The notes under the pieces: model-generated
What the model was told of the DNA's origin: nothing
The model's database searches: none
What the model saw: only the letters and a program-made list of their open reading frames with translations
Made by a program: the position numbers and the translations under genes
In this document: one piece after another, positions 60,467 through 64,000 of the stretch
How the letters are laid out: the number at the start of each line of letters is the position of its first letter
How positions within the stretch are numbered: the first letter of the stretch is position 1
Source: Tetragonia tetragonoides
Lineage: Eukaryota > Streptophyta > Magnoliopsida > Caryophyllales > Aizoaceae
NCBI GenBank assembly: GCA_038025085.1
Contig: CM076139.1
Location: 52,432,807-52,496,806 of the forward strand
DNA length: 64,000 nt
Reading direction: 5' to 3'

Positions 60467-60480
60467 CTAGTTATTACCTT

Positions 60481-60600
60481 TCCTTTCAAATACAGTGCAT
60501 AACGTGCATAATTGCCCCGAATCGAATGACCCAACCCAAATCTAAAGTACATATTGTGAATCAAAATTGACCAAATTTGAAATGTAATTGACTACACAAA

Positions 60601-60676
<76 letters not shown>

Positions 60677-61150
60677 ATTCAAATAAGTATAGTACAGTAT
60701 GTTTTACTGACCACCAACGAGAATGTTATCCGAATCAAATTGACCTTATCTCGATCACCTGAAACCGAACCAAATACAGAGCAATCAAAATCCCACCCAG
60801 ATAACCTATTTGACATGTCTAATTTCACGATGAGGCCATATTGTGTCCGCACATGTTAGTGATGTTATAGATGTTACCCACAATAGATAATTCACAGCCC
60901 AATATCTTTTGCATCTTACTGTAACCTAAAAGCAAGGCTTGGCCCATTACTCTTTTCTTCTTCTTTTTTTTTTTTTTGAGCCACGCAGCCCATAACCAGA
61001 TTTTTGTGTGTGCGTGAGAGAGAGAGCGCAAGCCAATAGGGCCATATTCAGCAGAGCGCTCATTTTACAGGTAAGGTAGTCAAGGCTCAGCCCACACCAA
61101 AGAAAAAAAGGAATACTTTCGTTGACATTAAGAATAGGAAAAAAATTTAA
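60481..61150. other. Gene-free DNA with (AT)n
   Basis: No gene is seen. An uninterrupted (AT)n of about 66 bp lies at 60609-60674. Confidence 0.6.
60609..60674. repeat. (AT)n microsatellite
   Basis: Alternating AT directly after an A run. Confidence 0.97.
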
Positions 61151-61163
61151 AACCTGAGGTTTG

Positions 61164-61557
61164 GTGTGATTTCCTCAAATATACATCATTCACAAACTAA
61201 TTCCCAAATTAGCTTCGGTTCTAAACTATTTCCCCACATATACACCACGTAGGATCGGAAAAGCAAAGCCGCTGTGGCCCACAGCGACTTTTGCCGAAAA
61301 AAAAAAAATTAATAAAAAAAAAATAAAAAATTCGCTTTAAGGCAAAGCCGCTGTGGGCCACAGCGGCTTTGCCAATTTTTATTTTTTTTTTTTTATATAA
61401 TTTTTATTTTTTATTTTTTTTTTTGGTAATAAGCCGCTGTGGCCCACAGCGGCTTTGCTTTTCCGATCCTACGTGGTGTATATGTGGGGAAATAGTTTAG
61501 AACCGAAGCTAATTTGGGAATTAGTTTGTGAATGATGTATATTTGAGGAAATCACAC
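61164..61557. mobile_element. Mutator-type foldback MITE with palindromic core
   Basis: It starts GTGTGATTTCCTCAAATATA and ends TATATTTGAGGAAATCACAC, and the arms stay almost perfectly inverse for about 120 bp. The identical 9-bp repeat TGAGGTTTG flanks it at 61155-61163 and 61558-61566, the TSD length of Mutator elements. Inside are three copies of a palindrome like GCCGCTGTGGCCCACAGCGG (near 61269, 61345 and 61434). There is no coding capacity. A transcript would form a long hairpin. Confidence 0.92.
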
Positions 61558-61840
61558 TGAGGTTTGAGCTAATTGGAAAAAAGGTACTTGTGTTTTCACT
61601 ACCTTAACGACATTAAGGTACCTGTAATTTGAACATGTCTCATTAACAAATTTTTGGCAGATGTAGTTAGGTTTTCCATTCAAAAATCTCAAAACGCACG
61701 TCAGAGAAAATATAAATGAAAAAGTTAACTCCGTCTGCCAAAAGATTGTTAATAAGACAGGTTTGGAATTAGAAATACCTTACTTGAGATTAGTGGAAAC
61801 ACATGTACCTTCTTTACAATTAGCTCGAACCTTAATACCT
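61558..61840. repeat. Older imperfect inverted repeat flanking the Mutator MITE
   Basis: The text GAGCTAATTGGAAAAAAGGTACTTGTG from 61567, and TTTTTGGCAGATGTAGTTAG near 61650, recurs inverted at 61725-61835 (CACATGTACCTTCTTTACAA; CCGTCTGCCAAAAGA). The arms are about 110 bp around a short centre. The younger Mutator MITE sits at its left end. Confidence 0.75.
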
Positions 61841-62398
61841 ACACAAGTCATTTCAGATTTAAACTAAACACATAATAGTAGGCATAAATTCTCATTCCAT
61901 ACCCCAATATTTCAAGTATCGTAGATTTCATTCCATTTATTTGAACCAAACTACCTGAGTCGGTGTCCTTCTCTTTTTCTCAGCACAAACCAAAAAAAGA
62001 AAAACCTTCAACTTGAGGGTGATTCAAGTCTTGTAAGTTGTACTGTACCCCACAAAAGCTAGAGTTAAGAGACGAAAAGCAAAAGAAAATGCTTTTCCGG
62101 TAGGTGTCAAAACTGCTAATTTTCCTTTTTTGTGTTTTATTACTCACTTCAACCACCAAACCCAATTTCTTTCTCTCTCCAGTTTCCTGTTTTCCGATCA
62201 AGAATCAAAACACTAGAAGAGTCACCTCTTTGATTAAACCTACAATACTTTGGACCACTGCAAAGCAAACCCCATTATACAGTCCAATTGATCCGATCAC
62301 ACCCAATTCACCAAACCCTAATTAGGGGTTTCTTTTTATTTGATTTTCTCTCTCCTCTTAAAATTTCCGATCCTGTGTTTTGAATTCATCGATTAGTG
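61841..62398 (+). other. Probable promoter and 5' UTR of the PX-protein gene
   Basis: Non-coding, with pyrimidine-rich tracts (TTTCTCTCTCCTCTT at about 62345) typical of plant 5' UTRs just before the ATG at 62399. Confidence 0.5.
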
Positions 62399-64000
62399 AT
62401 GATCAGGGGGAAAAGTCCCCCAAAACATCGTCATGATGGTACCTCCCCTTTGCCTATGGGGATGGATTGGAGCCCCCCACCAAAAAAATGGGTAACCAGT
62501 TTCTCTCTTAAAAAAATATTTCCTGGGTTTGTTTTTTACATGTCAAATTTGTAGCACATTAGGAAATTTCAGTTCTGGGGGGTAAAAAGAGATGATTTTT
62601 GACTGATTTTGGTTATTGGGTTTCCTATTATGCTCAATTTTGGTGAAGGATTAGAAATTTGATCAGAAAATTTTGGTATTGACTTTGAAGATGGCATTGT
62701 ACTTAAAGTTTTATCGGTTTTTATTAAAGTCAAGATTTTGAAGTTGCTGATATTGAATTGTTGATTGCAATGGGGTTGTATCAGTGAGATGTTCTTTTCT
62801 AGCTCTTGTTGACTATTTTTCGTAATTGAGCTTCCTAATTTGCTCGGTCAGGGATTTTAAGCATTGGGATTTGCATATCTGACTTTGTAGATGGCAATGG
62901 ATATGTTATGTTCTATGTATGATCTTTTCTTTGGTGAATTTTGCTAGCATAGAAGAACCCTTTCTGTCTCAATAAGAATGAAACTGAGGTTTCAGAGATG
63001 AAATTCTAGATAAAGAAAATTTCTAAAATCATCCCTTTACTTTTTGTTAATAAGTTAGTGGAGAAATTTGCGACGTGGACAATGATAACTTAGATGAACC
63101 GCACATAAGTTGTTTGTAATGAGATTAGCATTCCTTTTAACACATCTTAATATAGAAATTGACGTTCTTTTGTTAAGTTGTTAGGAGGTCTTGTGATAGT
63201 GGTGCTTCTTGTCTAGCTCTAGTAACTGGATTTGTTAAGTTGTTAGGAGGTATTGTGATAATGATGCTTCTTGTCTAGCTCTAGTGACTGGAATTTAGTT
63301 GTCATTGTGAATTTTAAAGCCATTGCGAGATACAATTTGGCATCCTGGTGTCACATTAGCCTTTTTTTCTGCTGACGGAATTTCACACTCAATCTTGTAT
63401 GTTGGTTTCATATTAGCCTTTTTGTGTAGTTCTATATATGTGATGCTAATATAAGCTTTTGTTTCTGTAGAATGGTCGTGACACTATATGGCCACATGAT
63501 CCTCGATCTGGATGGAGTTACTGTGTTACTATCCCTTCTTGGGTTGCACTTCCAAAGTCCAGATCAAGTGCTTCAGATCCTGTAGTGGTACAGAAATTGA
63601 ATGTCTCTCCAATGTTTGTCTATGCCAAGGGTTAGATGTTGTTTATCGTTCTGTTAATTATGCCGTTTTATTATGCATTTGCAGTTGGAAAACCTTGTGC
63701 CTGAAAAACGGAAAGCACGTGGTTTTAACTTACTGCTTATATTCATGTCATTTTGATTGATTTACTTGCCTTCCGTAATTGAAACCGAGGATCCCTAATT
63801 ATTAGTATGTTGCATGACATTATTTTAAGTTGGGAGGGAGGCAGTATTTAATAGAAATCATATGTATATGATTGTGCACAAATGTGTTGGTTTTTTCGTA
63901 AATTAATAAATTATAAGCTGCTGAGTCTTCAATTCTTCATATATGGGTGCCATGTTACCGTTTTACGTATTTGTTAGTGGCTATCTTGCTCAAGTTTGTG
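62399..64000 (+). CDS. EREL1-like: PX-domain endosomal Rab effector, EREX/EREL-like, 3'-partial
   Basis: Two coding exons are visible, 62399-62491 (31 codons) and 63471-63587 (39 codons). They join in phase across a GT-AG intron. The protein starts [20 protein letters not shown], then [11 protein letters not shown] and [30 protein letters not shown]. This N-terminus is characteristic of Arabidopsis EREX and its EREL relatives. These bind phosphoinositides through a PX domain and the endosomal Rab5-class GTPases, and act in trafficking to vacuoles. The PX domain begins at the end of exon 2 and continues beyond the window. The start is set by the conserved N-terminus and a preceding pyrimidine-rich leader. 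The 980-bp first intron has an approximately 58-bp tandem duplication. Confidence 0.88.
63170..63293 (+). repeat. Tandem duplication in the PX-gene intron
   Basis: TTGTTAAGTTGTTAGGAGGT ... CTTCTTGTCTAGCTCTAGT occurs twice back to back with few differences, period about 62 bp. Confidence 0.85.

Larger units (their letters stand above)
55364..60480 (-). mobile_element. L1-type LINE (RIL-like), interrupted
   Basis: Reading from high to low coordinates: ORF1 with zinc knuckle (60466-60146), a CACTA insertion (58589-60023), the ORF1 end (to 58367), ORF2 endonuclease, RT, and a zf-RVT start near 55380. The domain order is that of plant L1 LINEs. Further fragments on the same strand at 54.3 and 50.0-50.6 kb supply the missing downstream domains. 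Several frame breaks make it inactive. The true 5' end was not defined. Confidence 0.85.

Noticed and set aside
60600..60680. Tandem repeats as a CRISPR-like array
   Set aside because: It is a plain dinucleotide run in a plant nuclear genome; no spacer structure exists anywhere in the window.

Overview
The window is nuclear DNA of a flowering plant. The evidence is spliced genes with GT-AG introns, plant-only gene families (ACR, VAMP71, 8CM proline-rich protein, EREX-type PX protein, ankyrin-PGG protein) and dense plant transposons. Gene structure fits a eudicot. I cannot name the species; an origin in the Amaranthaceae (Caryophyllales) is only a guess.

Genes, left to right: (1) a GT47 exostosin-type glycosyltransferase (+), with its 5' exon(s) outside the window; (2) an ACT-repeat protein, ACR3-like (-), complete, eight exons, 476 aa; (3) a large four-MATH-domain TRAF-like protein (-), eleven exons, 1779 aa; (4) an ankyrin/PGG membrane protein (+) whose N-terminal ankyrin exons are not visible; (5) a shifted partial genomic copy of the MATH gene; (6) two tRNA-Leu(AAG) genes in the same orientation; (7) a VAMP711-type R-SNARE (-), four exons, 221 aa; (8) a single-exon 8CM hybrid proline-rich protein (+); (9) a two-exon, eight-cysteine defensin-like peptide (+); (10) the first two coding exons of an EREX/EREL-type PX protein (+), running off the right end. 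For genes 2, 3, 7, 9 and 10 all visible exons join in phase.

Between the genes lie repeats. From 18 to 30 kb there is a nest of Helitron-like segments (3' hairpin followed by CTAGT or CTAGA) holding Stowaway, hAT-like and CACTA elements, long AT runs and a diverged tandem repeat of about 420-490 bp. From 40.4 to 42.7 kb there is a GC-richer tandem array of about 315 bp per unit. From 50 to 60.5 kb one L1-type LINE on the minus strand appears to be cut by a broken copia element, a composite TRIM-like element (TSD GTCTT) and a CACTA element (TSD ACT). At 61.16-61.56 kb a Mutator-type foldback element has a perfect 9-bp TSD and carries three copies of a GC-rich palindrome.

The genes are unrelated housekeeping, trafficking and defence loci; they do not form a functional cluster. 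The unusual content is in the repeats and in the decaying gene copies.
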